This document shows, piece by piece, positions 1-7,271 of a stretch of DNA of 64,000 nt. The stretch's first letter is position 1, and each line of letters starts with the position of its first letter. Below the pieces are notes generated by a model that did no database searches, was not told the DNA's origin, and worked only from the letters and a program-made list of their open reading frames with translations. Origin of the DNA: an uncultured Eubacteriales bacterium (GTDB lineage Bacteria; Bacillota; Clostridia; Oscillospirales; CAG-272); contig CAKSLU010000007.1 of assembly GCA_934474225.1 (NCBI GenBank), positions 1 to 64,000 on the forward strand, written 5' to 3'. The position numbers and the translations under genes are program-made.

Positions 1-150
1 TGAGGGGTTGTTTTTTACCCATGTAACAATCCCTCCGTCATGCTCCGCATGACACCTCCCTTTACACAAGGGAGGCAGAAACGGGCGACCGATGGTCGCC
101 CCTACGGTGTGTACGATTCTTGTACCAACCGGTAGGGGTCGGCGCCCCTT
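1..150. repeat. Extragenic repeat cluster (type A 3' half plus type B units)
   Basis: Positions 1-76 are the 3' half of the type A element, which recurs for example at 18843-18956: a GAGGGGTTGTT start, an AACAATCCCTCC segment, a small palindrome, then CCTCCCTTTACACAAGGGAGGC. Positions 82-105 are a type B hairpin built on GGGCGACC/GGTCGCCC, and 131-148 a GGTAGGGGTCGGCGCC unit. The A element is cut by the window edge. Nothing here looks coding. Confidence 0.85.
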
Positions 151-163
151 TGTCGGAGAACCT

Positions 164-547
164 TTATTTTGCTTCGTTTGACTCTGCGGCGCTGCAGACC
201 GGGCAAAGCCCATGCAGATCCAGCGTATAGGACGCAATTCTGCACCCCGTGCGCGACTCGATCATCTCTGTAAGGTCGCCGCACCAGATGTCCACGACCT
301 TGCCGCAGCCGTCGCAGAACAGATGCTCATGCGGGCGGGTGCACCCGTCATAACGGTCGGGACCATTCGGTACGCTGAGTTTGCGGACCCGCCCCTCGGT
401 CACCAGTTGTGCGAGGTTGCGGTACACCGTGCCCATCGCGATCTGCGGCATTCTCGCCTTGGCGGCGCGGTAGACCTCTTCCGCCGTCCGGTGTTCACAG
501 TTGTCTGCCACAAGTTCATAGACCAGCTGTTTTTGTTTCGTATTCAA
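164..547 (-). CDS. Fur/PerR-family metal-dependent repressor
   Basis: A Fur-superfamily repressor of about 127 residues. It should bind DNA as a metal-loaded dimer and control metal or peroxide-stress genes. The N-terminal winged helix covers about residues 1-60. It is followed by the Fur signature: Asp67, His73 and His75 (RYDGCTRPHEH), the structural zinc pair Cys78/Cys81, Asp86, and a second pair Cys115/Cys118 (CPVC). An Asp at the RYD position and an Asp in VDIW resemble PerR more than classical Fur, but the subclass is not certain. An ATG at 577 is in frame, but a run of G bases that can act as Shine-Dalgarno lies just upstream of the TTG at 547 and homology begins there, so TTG is preferred. 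A Fur-like box at 570-588 lies downstream of its promoter and suggests autoregulation. Confidence 0.9.
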   Translation of the reverse strand: MNTKQKQLVYELVADNCEHRTAEEVYRAAKARMPQIAMGTVYRNLAQLVTEGRVRKLSVPNGPDRYDGCTRPHEHLFCDGCGKVVDIWCGDLTEMIESRTGCRIASYTLDLHGLCPVCSAAESNEAK

Positions 548-569
548 AAAGTACCCCCCCCCCGAATTT

Positions 570-588
570 AAGAACAATTCTCATTTTC
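570..588 (-). promoter_or_regulatory. Fur-like box upstream of the Fur/PerR gene
   Basis: On the minus strand the 19 bases read GAAAATGAGAATTGTTCTT, matching 13 of 19 positions of the classical Fur consensus GATAATGATAATCATTATC. The site sits between the predicted transcription start and the start codon, where binding would repress. A related site with the same TGAGAATT core lies at 5726-5744. Binding is inferred. Confidence 0.5.
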
Positions 589-604
589 GGTTGATTGATA
601 TATT

Positions 605-633
605 ATCATACCATCATTTTCGATAAAATGCAA
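605..633 (-). promoter_or_regulatory. Predicted promoter of the Fur/PerR gene
   Basis: Leftward -35 TTGCAT (628-633), 17-base spacer, -10 TATGAT (605-610). A second dyad, TGATAATATATCA on the minus strand (596-608), overlaps the expected start of transcription and could be part of the operator. Confidence 0.5.
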
Positions 634-645
634 GTACCCAAACGC

Positions 646-673
646 AAAAAAAGCAGGCTTCGCCTGCTTTTTT
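646..673. terminator. Intrinsic terminator, likely bidirectional
   Basis: Eight-base stem AAGCAGGC/GCCTGCTT with a TTC loop (651-669), flanked by an A run on the left and a T run on the right. It lies just past the stop codon of the leftward membrane-protein gene and before the Fur/PerR promoter, so it isolates the two units. Confidence 0.85.
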
Positions 674-704
674 ACAGAAATCTCACTTCTTCTTTACCGT
701 TTCT

Positions 705-1220
705 TTACCGCTTGAAATCCCGCACATCCCGGTCAAGCGGAATGCGCTCGTCATCATCCGGAATCCGCCGATGCAGCGGCGCCAGGAAAACAATTCCTAA
801 AAGCAGCAGATTGAAAAGCACTGCCGACACAAGGTTGCTGAACGCGGGGCTGACGACATAATTCGTGGCGATGGAAAAAAACTTTGCCGTGATAAACAGC
901 CAGGTGTAGACCATCATCACATCCGGAAAGAAGACGCCTGCCGCGCAGAACGCGAGGTTGAGCACCGCAAACGCCGCAAACGAGGACAGCGCGATGCGGA
1001 AATACAGGCGCAGATCCTGCACCTCAAAGCACAGCACCCGCAGCCGCGCCCACTGCACGGCAAGAAAAACCGCGTCCGCGCTGAAAATCAATAAAATCGG
1101 AATCAACCGCGTATTCAGCAGCTCTCCCGCCGTGAACGCCGTTGTGACGATTGCCGACAAAATGCAGTTGACCGCAAGCAGCTCGGCAAAGCGAATCAGA
1201 AACGCCTTGAACGCTTTCAT
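705..1220 (-). CDS. Small integral membrane protein of unknown function
   Basis: A 171-residue protein with four or more probable membrane segments (near residues 15-35, 38-55, 78-98 and 125-145) and a charged C-terminal tail rich in Asp and Arg. No recognised family signature was seen. The start is supported by GGAGG five bases ahead of ATG. It is a single-gene unit driven by an exact-consensus promoter (1270-1298) and closed by the terminator at 646-673. The promoter's -10 box is embedded in the terminator hairpin of the unit to its right, so it is transcriptionally insulated. Function is unknown. Confidence 0.75.
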   Translation of the reverse strand: MKAFKAFLIRFAELLAVNCILSAIVTTAFTAGELLNTRLIPILLIFSADAVFLAVQWARLRVLCFEVQDLRLYFRIALSSFAAFAVLNLAFCAAGVFFPDVMMVYTWLFITAKFFSIATNYVVSPAFSNLVSAVLFNLLLLGIVFLAPLHRRIPDDDERIPLDRDVRDFKR

Positions 1221-1231
1221 AAGAGCCTCCG

Positions 1232-1272
1232 AAAGAAAAAATCAAAGCGGCGGGAACCCCACCGCTTTGATT
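1232..1272 (-). terminator. Terminator hairpin overlapping a promoter
   Basis: Minus strand: eleven-base stem AATCAAAGCGG (1272-1262) and CCGCTTTGATT (1250-1240), followed by a T-rich run. It should end transcripts coming from the large surface-protein gene and its small downstream gene. The first arm contains the -10 box of the next promoter. Confidence 0.75.
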
Positions 1273-1298
1273 ATACATGACTTACTTAAAAATGTCAA
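1270..1298 (-). promoter_or_regulatory. Exact-consensus housekeeping promoter
   Basis: TTGACA (1293-1298), exactly 17 bases, TATAAT (1270-1275), reading leftward into the membrane-protein gene that starts at 1220. Transcription should begin near 1263. Confidence 0.85.
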
Positions 1299-1328
1299 TC
1301 CATTCTTTGCTGCGAAATGAAATCATCT

Positions 1329-1493
1329 TTATCCGAAGATATTGAGTTTGTCATTTACGGAGAAGATGACATCGCCGCCGGGCGTGTCGCCCTCACAGCC
1401 GACTTCGCCGCCGGTCATACCGCCGCTGACAAGCAGTGCGTTGACAACCTCTACAGCTACGCGCGCAAGCGCGGGTGCTTCATATGCTTTCAT
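1329..1493 (-). CDS. Small 54-residue peptide gene
   Basis: An open frame of 54 codons starting ATG at 1493, with AGGAG eight bases upstream, only 15 bases after the stop of the large secreted protein and before the terminator at 1232-1272. The product begins MKAYEAPALARVAVEVV. It continues with a small-residue, acidic stretch containing a single Cys (SGGMTGGEVGCEGDTPGGD) and ends NDKLNIFG. There is no signal peptide. The N-terminal 'K-x-Y-E-x-P-x-L' start resembles short conserved peptides of unknown function in gut Clostridia; this is from memory and not verified by search. Strong ribosome site, operon position and terminator support a real gene. Function unknown; a modified-peptide precursor is possible but no modifying enzyme is nearby. 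Confidence 0.6.
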   Translation of the reverse strand: MKAYEAPALARVAVEVVNALLVSGGMTGGEVGCEGDTPGGDVIFSVNDKLNIFG

Positions 1494-1508
1494 GTTTTTT
1501 CTCCTTTC

Positions 1509-4500
1509 TCACTGACCCTGCCAGAACAGGTGCGAACCCTTGGCAGTCAGTGCGGTTTCCGTCAGTTCGATTTCGTCGCCGTAAATCGTCTTGCCGTCCA
1601 GCGTGACGACATAAGGCGTTACATACAGTGCCGTGTTTGCGCTGGTGTAGTCGGATACGGGGAACAGGAAGCGCTGACCGTAGATATACGCAGCGCCGAT
1701 CTGCTCTGCCGTATAGGTGTAGGCCTTGCCCCCGTTGTCCGTGCCCGAAATTGCCTTGTAGGCAACCGTCGTTTCCTTGACATCCTGGTACTTGACCGTC
1801 TCGGTGTTTTTCTTGGTGGCTTCCATTCTGTAGGCAAAGCCCGCCTTCTTGTAGTTCAGCGAATCAATGCCGCTGTAGACGACGACCGTGTAATAATCCA
1901 CGCCGTCCTGCGTCATGACAGGCTTGTTGACAACGGAGAAGGACTTGCCGAAGGGATTCTCCGCCTTCTCTGCAACCGTGTAGGTGCCGTCCGCATTCCG
2001 GGCGGGTACAAAGCCGTCGGCGCAATATGTTTCCGGAACAGCGTGGTTGAACGTACCGCCGGAAACGGAGACGTTGCTCGAGGAGATGTCGCGGACGAGC
2101 ATATCATTCGTGACATTGCCAAGCTGCTGGCTTGCGCCGAGCACACTGCCTCCGGTGATATTCAGTTTAGTCAACTGGGTCATGTTGGGCTTATCCTGCT
2201 CACCAATCTCACGGATAGCCGTGGAGTAGTAGCTTTCGACCGTACCGCCGGTGACATTGATATTCACATTGCCGGCATAGCCAGTCGAACGGGAGTCAAC
2301 GATGATCGCCGAACCGTCATATATAATAGTGCCGCTGGTAGAATTGCTATCATCGAGCACATGATCATCTGCTGTGCCGCGAACCGTGCCGCCGTTGATA
2401 TTCAGCGTTCCGGATTTGATGCCAATCGCGCAATAGCCCTCGACCAGACCGCCGTTGACATTTATTACGCCAGCCTGCGGATGATAGATAGCAACACTCG
2501 CGGATTTCACTTCCGCGCCATCATAGATGTTGATGGTCGTAGTGCCCTTGTAAGAGCCGTTGCCGGAAATAGCAAACGACTTGCTTTCCTGAATAACCTT
2601 GCCGTAAACATTCAGCGTATACTTCGCGTCCGCGTCCTGACCGATAAAGACAGCAGCGCCGTTGCTGCCACTGGCTGTTAATACAGTGTCCTTATCAATG
2701 GTGACCTCCGCATTGCTGCATACATTCACCAGATTCTTGCCGTTGTTGCCCGTTACGCCGGTGATCTTGACATTTTTCAGTGTCAGCTTGTTATAGGCAT
2801 TTACGATGACACAGGCATATTGGCTATCGATCGTGCCGTTTTGGATCGTGACTTCACCATTCGTGCGGAAGAACGGGTTATTATTGCCAACCGACAGGGT
2901 CTTGCCGTTCAGGTCGATGGTAATGTTCGCATTGATCGTATTGGTCACAAAGTTTTTGCGGTCACTCAGCAGAATTACCTTCTCGCCGTCCTTTGCCGCC
3001 GCGATAGCGTCATAGTGACCAGTATACGCCGCAACAGAGTTGCCGTCAGCGTCCACGATCTGTGCAGCCATATTGGGCACAGCCGTGAAGCTGCCGTTCT
3101 CGTCCTTGTTGATTCCGACGCCCTCCGCTACGAAGCTCGTACCCTTGCCCTCTGCCGTATTGTTGCGCGGGTCATAGCCGACGAAGGTGCCGCCGGAGAC
3201 GGTGATGCCTGCCGCGCCTGCCGCATAGTTTGCATCCACGCAGTTGAACATGTAGCCGGGATATTTGCCGTTTGCATCATTGACGGCAAAACTGCCGCCG
3301 TTGACCTCAATCGCACCGAGCTGCGCCTGTGCAACCGTAATGCCGCAGTAGTAGCTGCCGCCGTTGATGACCAACTTGCCGCCGCCCTTGACATTGAAGC
3401 CGTAAACGCCGCAGGTCTCGGCATCGCCCGAGACGATACCGCCGGTCGTGCCCTCAACCGTGAGGGTGCTGCCGTCAACGAGAATCGCCATGAAGTTGTC
3501 CGTCGGTTCGAGCGATGCGGGAACCGTCATGACATAACTGCCAAAGTCCAGCGTAACATTGGCCTTTACCGTTGCGCGGTCTGCCGCCGTAGTCTTGGTT
3601 TCATCGGTTGTGAAGTTGCGCGCAATGGTGATCGTGTCGCCGTCTTTTGCCGCAGCAAATGCCTCGTTCAGCGTTGCGTACTCGACCGTGCCGATTTTTG
3701 CAACCGGCGCCGCCTTGACGCCGTAAGTGCCGTCTTCTGTATTCCGGGCGGGTACAAAACCCTCTGCGCAGTATTCGGGCTTGACTTCGCTCGAGAAGGT
3801 GCCGCCGGAGACGGCGACCGTACCGTCACGGCCGTTGGTCAGAAGGATAGCATCCTTTTCTGCCGTGATCTTGCCGCCCTTAATCTCCACGGCGGTCGCC
3901 TCATACGCTGCATTCACATTGATTGCGGCCGCCTGCTGATTGCCGGTACCGTCGCCCCAGTTGCCGGTCGTGCCGGTGCCCTTGGAGGTGATCGTACCGT
4001 CATTGACGATCAGTTTGCCTCTGTTGATTGAAATGCCGCCCGCTGCACCGAAAATGACGCCGCCGTTGACGGTAGTCGTACCGGCATGCGGATGGTAGAT
4101 CGCGTAGTCCGCAACGGATTCCAGAATACCGCCGTTGACCGTGATATTGCCGTTATAGTTAACATCGGTGCCGTTGCCCGCAACTGCATACCAGCCGGCC
4201 TTGATGTGGCCGCCGTTGATAATCACGGTTGCATCAGCATGTTCGTTCTGCACGCTGACTGCGAACTGACCGTCATTGGCATTGTCTGCGATGGAGCTTG
4301 CTGTATCAATCAGACCGCTTTCCATCGTAAATGTACCGCCATCCATTGCAGCAATCAGGACCTTGTCCTGCTTGTTGTAAATATAAGGCGTATCCGTCAA
4401 GACTTTGCCCGTGCCCGTGCCGTTCTTCGCGGTATCGGTGCTGTCGCACAGAGTCAGCTTGCCGAGAACCTTGATGTTGCCCGTATTCGTATTTGCCGCT

Positions 4501-5528
4501 TTTAAGGTGTGACCGTTCAGATCAAGGGTGATCGTCTTGTTCGCAGCGACCATCAAACCGGTTGCGCTGATGTCAAGGTCATCCAGCAGCTTGATGGTCT
4601 TCCCCTTAGCCGCCAGTCTGACGGCGTCTGCAAGCGTCTCATACTTCGTGCTGCCGATCTTGGCTACATACTTGCCCACCTTGACGCCGTAGGTGCCGTC
4701 CGCATTCTTCGTCGGGATAAAGCCGTCGGCGCAGTAGCCGTCGGAAATGCTCTTGTTGAAGGTGCCGCCGGAGACCTCGAAGTTATCCGAGGTTGCCTTG
4801 CCTAATCCATGGAAGATATTGCCTGTTGACTTGGTTGTAAACTTACCGCCGGAAACTTTGGTCAGCGATGGAGTATGACCTTCTACAACGCCGGTTACGA
4901 CAACTCTTGCGGCAGTGCTTGTGCTGTTCTGCACAAATTCACCGCCCGTAATCGCCGTTTCGCCGTATACCAGAATCGTACCGGTAACATTGTATTTCGG
5001 TGCATAGTCCGATACAAATTTACCGCCGGTAATCGTCAGTTTGGAGTCTTCCTCGCTCTTGACGGTGTTGAGACCGCCGGTGTATGTACCGCTCGTAATC
5101 GTGAGCGTACCCCAGTTGTCGATCATGGACGAGCCGGTGTTGCCCGCGGTGGCGGTCAGCCCCTCAAAGGTGGCTGTGCCGTTGTTCTGAATCGTGTAGT
5201 TGCCCTTACCGCCGACGATGCTGCCGTTCTTCACGGTGGCCGTCGCGCCCGCGGCAATCGTCAGCGTTGCCTTGCCTGCGCCCGTGTTCGTCAGCGTATA
5301 GCCGCCGAGGTCGAGCGTGATGTTCCCCGTTACCGTCACATCCTCGGTGGTATTGCCGAGCAGCGTGACCGTGTCGCCGTCCGCCGCATCTGCAACAGCT
5401 TCAGCGAGCGTTGCGTAGGTGGTACCGCCGACTTTCGCAACATCGCCGGCCGCAAGCGCCGTCAGCGAAAACGCCGCCAGCAGCACGCAGAGCGTGAGCA
5501 CGACAGACAAAAGCTTGTTTGTCTTCAT
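1509..5528 (-). CDS. Large secreted repeat protein (beta-helix/adhesin-like)
   Basis: A 1,339-residue exoprotein. Residues 1-26 are a clear signal peptide (MKTNKLLSVV start, hydrophobic core, ALAAG cleavage region). Four long modules follow, beginning near residues 28, 288, 608 and 819. Each opens with an ATLAEAV-like sequence, then DGDTVTLL and a DLGGYTL strand pattern, followed by many short 'V.GGTF' repeats typical of right-handed beta-helix surface proteins. Three modules close with a conserved C-A-D/E-G-F-x-P-x-x-N-x-x-GTY motif. A distinct C-terminal domain covers about 1190-1339. No SLH, LPXTG or transmembrane anchor was seen, so it is probably released or held by other proteins. The start at 5528 is chosen over an upstream ATG at 5678 because it has a ribosome site and starts the signal peptide. 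Probably an adhesin or glycan-binding protein; ligand unknown. Confidence 0.85.
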   Translation of the reverse strand: MKTNKLLSVVLTLCVLLAAFSLTALAAGDVAKVGGTTYATLAEAVADAADGDTVTLLGNTTEDVTVTGNITLDLGGYTLTNTGAGKATLTIAAGATATVKNGSIVGGKGNYTIQNNGTATFEGLTATAGNTGSSMIDNWGTLTITSGTYTGGLNTVKSEEDSKLTITGGKFVSDYAPKYNVTGTILVYGETAITGGEFVQNSTSTAARVVVTGVVEGHTPSLTKVSGGKFTTKSTGNIFHGLGKATSDNFEVSGGTFNKSISDGYCADGFIPTKNADGTYGVKVGKYVAKIGSTKYETLADAVRLAAKGKTIKLLDDLDISATGLMVAANKTITLDLNGHTLKAANTNTGNIKVLGKLTLCDSTDTAKNGTGTGKVLTDTPYIYNKQDKVLIAAMDGGTFTMESGLIDTASSIADNANDGQFAVSVQNEHADATVIINGGHIKAGWYAVAGNGTDVNYNGNITVNGGILESVADYAIYHPHAGTTTVNGGVIFGAAGGISINRGKLIVNDGTITSKGTGTTGNWGDGTGNQQAAAINVNAAYEATAVEIKGGKITAEKDAILLTNGRDGTVAVSGGTFSSEVKPEYCAEGFVPARNTEDGTYGVKAAPVAKIGTVEYATLNEAFAAAKDGDTITIARNFTTDETKTTAADRATVKANVTLDFGSYVMTVPASLEPTDNFMAILVDGSTLTVEGTTGGIVSGDAETCGVYGFNVKGGGKLVINGGSYYCGITVAQAQLGAIEVNGGSFAVNDANGKYPGYMFNCVDANYAAGAAGITVSGGTFVGYDPRNNTAEGKGTSFVAEGVGINKDENGSFTAVPNMAAQIVDADGNSVAAYTGHYDAIAAAKDGEKVILLSDRKNFVTNTINANITIDLNGKTLSVGNNNPFFRTNGEVTIQNGTIDSQYACVIVNAYNKLTLKNVKITGVTGNNGKNLVNVCSNAEVTIDKDTVLTASGSNGAAVFIGQDADAKYTLNVYGKVIQESKSFAISGNGSYKGTTTINIYDGAEVKSASVAIYHPQAGVINVNGGLVEGYCAIGIKSGTLNINGGTVRGTADDHVLDDSNSTSGTIIYDGSAIIVDSRSTGYAGNVNINVTGGTVESYYSTAIREIGEQDKPNMTQLTKLNITGGSVLGASQQLGNVTNDMLVRDISSSNVSVSGGTFNHAVPETYCADGFVPARNADGTYTVAEKAENPFGKSFSVVNKPVMTQDGVDYYTVVVYSGIDSLNYKKAGFAYRMEATKKNTETVKYQDVKETTVAYKAISGTDNGGKAYTYTAEQIGAAYIYGQRFLFPVSDYTSANTALYVTPYVVTLDGKTIYGDEIELTETALTAKGSHLFWQGQ

Positions 5529-5650
5529 TGTTTTTTCTTCCTTTCTTATTTTATTCCAAGTCCGCCGCAAAAGACGGCAGGCAAAAGAATCGAGCTTTTT
5601 CAACTGCGGGAACGTGTATTCGCATGCAGAAATGCCAAAACTGCCCAGTC

Positions 5651-5682
5651 TGTTCAACGAAATAGCCGATTTGTTCAACGAA
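5651..5682 (-). promoter_or_regulatory. Pair of 11-base direct repeats spaced 21 bases apart
   Basis: TGTTCAACGAA occurs at 5651-5661 and again at 5672-5682. On the transcribed strand these read TTCGTTGAACA. The 21-base period is two helical turns, typical of a dimeric activator site such as those bound by LytTR-type regulators. It lies in the long leader of the secreted repeat protein. The regulator is unknown and no LytTR gene is in this window. Confidence 0.4.
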
Positions 5683-5725
5683 TTCTGAAAATAAACCTTT
5701 TTTGCTTCTTTTTTACATGTATATT

Positions 5726-5744
5726 CGGAATAATTCTCATTATT
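5726..5744 (-). promoter_or_regulatory. Fur-like box in the surface-protein leader
   Basis: Minus strand AATAATGAGAATTATTCCG matches 13 of 19 Fur-consensus positions and shares the TGAGAATT core with the box at 570-588. It lies about 55 bases downstream of the predicted transcription start of the 1,339-residue exoprotein gene. Confidence 0.45.
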
Positions 5745-5805
5745 ATTTTACAACAATTTGTGGAGAAGCGACGAGAAAAGCACTAAAGTTTCATTTTTCG
5801 ATGCA

Positions 5806-5834
5806 ATTATAGCACGCGCCGAGATGCCTGTCAA
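5806..5834 (-). promoter_or_regulatory. Exact-consensus promoter of the surface-protein gene
   Basis: TTGACA (5829-5834), 17 bases, TATAAT (5806-5811), leftward. The leader to the start codon at 5528 is about 270 bases. It contains a Fur-like box and a direct-repeat pair, so expression may be controlled after initiation or from a second, weaker promoter. Confidence 0.8.
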
Positions 5835-5967
5835 GCGTTTTTGATACTTTTCAGACAAAGATTTTGACGAACTGTAAGGCGCAAAATAAACCTTTTTTTG
5901 TGCAAAACAGCGTGTGGCTTCCGACGGCGGACAGCGGAACTGTCTGCGCAAAGGAATCGGTTTCCGC

Positions 5968-6015
5968 AAAAAAGCCCCCGCGGCAGACAAAATGCGCATT
6001 TTGTCTGCCGCGGGG
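5968..6015 (-). terminator. Very strong terminator after thiI
   Basis: Positions 5976-6015 form a perfect 40-base palindrome with 20-base arms and no forced loop (arm begins CCCCGCGGCAGAC). On the minus strand the hairpin is followed by six T residues (5973-5968). A smaller GC-rich hairpin precedes it at about 6019-6038. It closes the proB-proA-thiI unit. Confidence 0.85.
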
Positions 6016-6052
6016 CATGCCGCCGTGCGGGCGGCGGCTTTTTCTTGTGTAT

Positions 6053-7252
6053 TTAAGCCTCTTCGTAGCGGTGAATCTCGTCGGGCGTGATTTTGTAGGT
6101 GTACATCGTGGCAAACGCCTCGTCGCAGAGCGCGTCGAAGTCCAGCTTTGCCGCCTCGGCGGCGACCTTCTCCGGCTCGGGGCGGGTCTTGGGATGCCGC
6201 GGCGTGAACACGGTGCAGCAGTCCTCATACGGTTCGATCGAGGTGTCGTAGGTGTCGATGCGCCGCGCTGTCTGCACAATTTCTTCCTTATCGAGTCCGA
6301 TGCAGGGACGGAAGACCGGCATGTCCGCCATCGCGTCGGTCACGCGGATGGCTTCGAGCGTCTGGCTGGCGACCTGCCCGAGGCTCTCGCCCGTGATGAG
6401 CGCGCCGCAGTGGCACTTTTCCGCCGTGCGCGCCGCCAGCTTCATCATAAAACGGCGGAGCAGCAGCGTGAAATAGTCCTCACAGCACTTGTTTTTGATT
6501 TCCTCCTGCACATGCGTGAGCGAAATGACATGCACATACATGCAGTCGCTGTAGGCGGTGACCTTCTGCGCCAGGGTCAGCACCTTGTCGCGTGCGCGCT
6601 CGCTGGTGTAGGGGAAGCTCTCAAAGTGCAGGGCGTCCACCGTCATGCCGCGCTTGGCCATCATGAACCCGGCAACCGGGCTGTCGATGCCGCCCGAAAG
6701 CAGCAGGAGCCCGCGCCCGCTCGAACCGATGGGCATGCCGCCCGCGCCGCGCAGCTGGTCAAAGTGGATGTATGCGCCCGCCTCGCGGATCTCCACGCGC
6801 ACGACCCGCTCGGGGTGATGCACATCTACGCGGATAGAGGGGATGCTCTCGAGGATGAACGCGCCGACCTCGGCGGAAATCTCGGGTGAGCCGAACGGGA
6901 AGGTCTTGTCCGAGCGCTTTGCCTCCACCTTGAAGGTGCGGACGCCCGCCATGCGGCGCGGCAGATATTCCGCCACGCAGGCGCGCAGACTTTCCATATT
7001 CTTGTCACAGACGGCGGCAACCGTCACGCGGTTGAAGCCGAAGGTGCGCGTCATGCTCTCGAGTGCGCCGTCGAGGTCGCAGCCGTCGTCCAACGGCTCG
7101 ACGTACACGGTGCTCTGCACATTTCGCACCGAAAAATTGCCGCAGCGCGCGACGCGCGCCTTGACGCGGCGCACGAGCATGGATTCAAAATGCGCCTTGT
7201 TTGCGCCCTTGAGCACCAGCTCGCCGTATTTACAGAGGATAACTTCCTTCAT
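6053..7252 (-). CDS. thiI: tRNA 4-thiouridine synthase ThiI
   Basis: A 399-residue ThiI. It adenylates U8 of tRNA and transfers sulfur to give 4-thiouridine; some homologues also feed thiamine thiazole synthesis. An N-terminal ferredoxin-like segment and THUMP domain (to about residue 165) precede the PP-loop ATP-binding motif SGGIDSP at residues 186-192. The conserved TGESLGQVASQT and CCTVFTPRHP segments follow. There is no C-terminal rhodanese domain, as is usual in Firmicutes, where a dedicated cysteine desulfurase supplies sulfur; none is adjacent here. It starts 20 bases after proA and ends before the large terminator at 5968-6015, so it is the last gene of the proline operon. Confidence 0.95.
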   Translation of the reverse strand: MKEVILCKYGELVLKGANKAHFESMLVRRVKARVARCGNFSVRNVQSTVYVEPLDDGCDLDGALESMTRTFGFNRVTVAAVCDKNMESLRACVAEYLPRRMAGVRTFKVEAKRSDKTFPFGSPEISAEVGAFILESIPSIRVDVHHPERVVRVEIREAGAYIHFDQLRGAGGMPIGSSGRGLLLLSGGIDSPVAGFMMAKRGMTVDALHFESFPYTSERARDKVLTLAQKVTAYSDCMYVHVISLTHVQEEIKNKCCEDYFTLLLRRFMMKLAARTAEKCHCGALITGESLGQVASQTLEAIRVTDAMADMPVFRPCIGLDKEEIVQTARRIDTYDTSIEPYEDCCTVFTPRHPKTRPEPEKVAAEAAKLDFDALCDEAFATMYTYKITPDEIHRYEEA

Positions 7253-7271
7253 ATTTGTCTCTCTTTTCGAT

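Noticed and set aside
1317..2681. Rightward 454-codon frame opposite the surface-protein gene
   Set aside because: It is antisense to well-formed repeat modules, has no ribosome site, and overlaps the better-supported small peptide gene and its operon.
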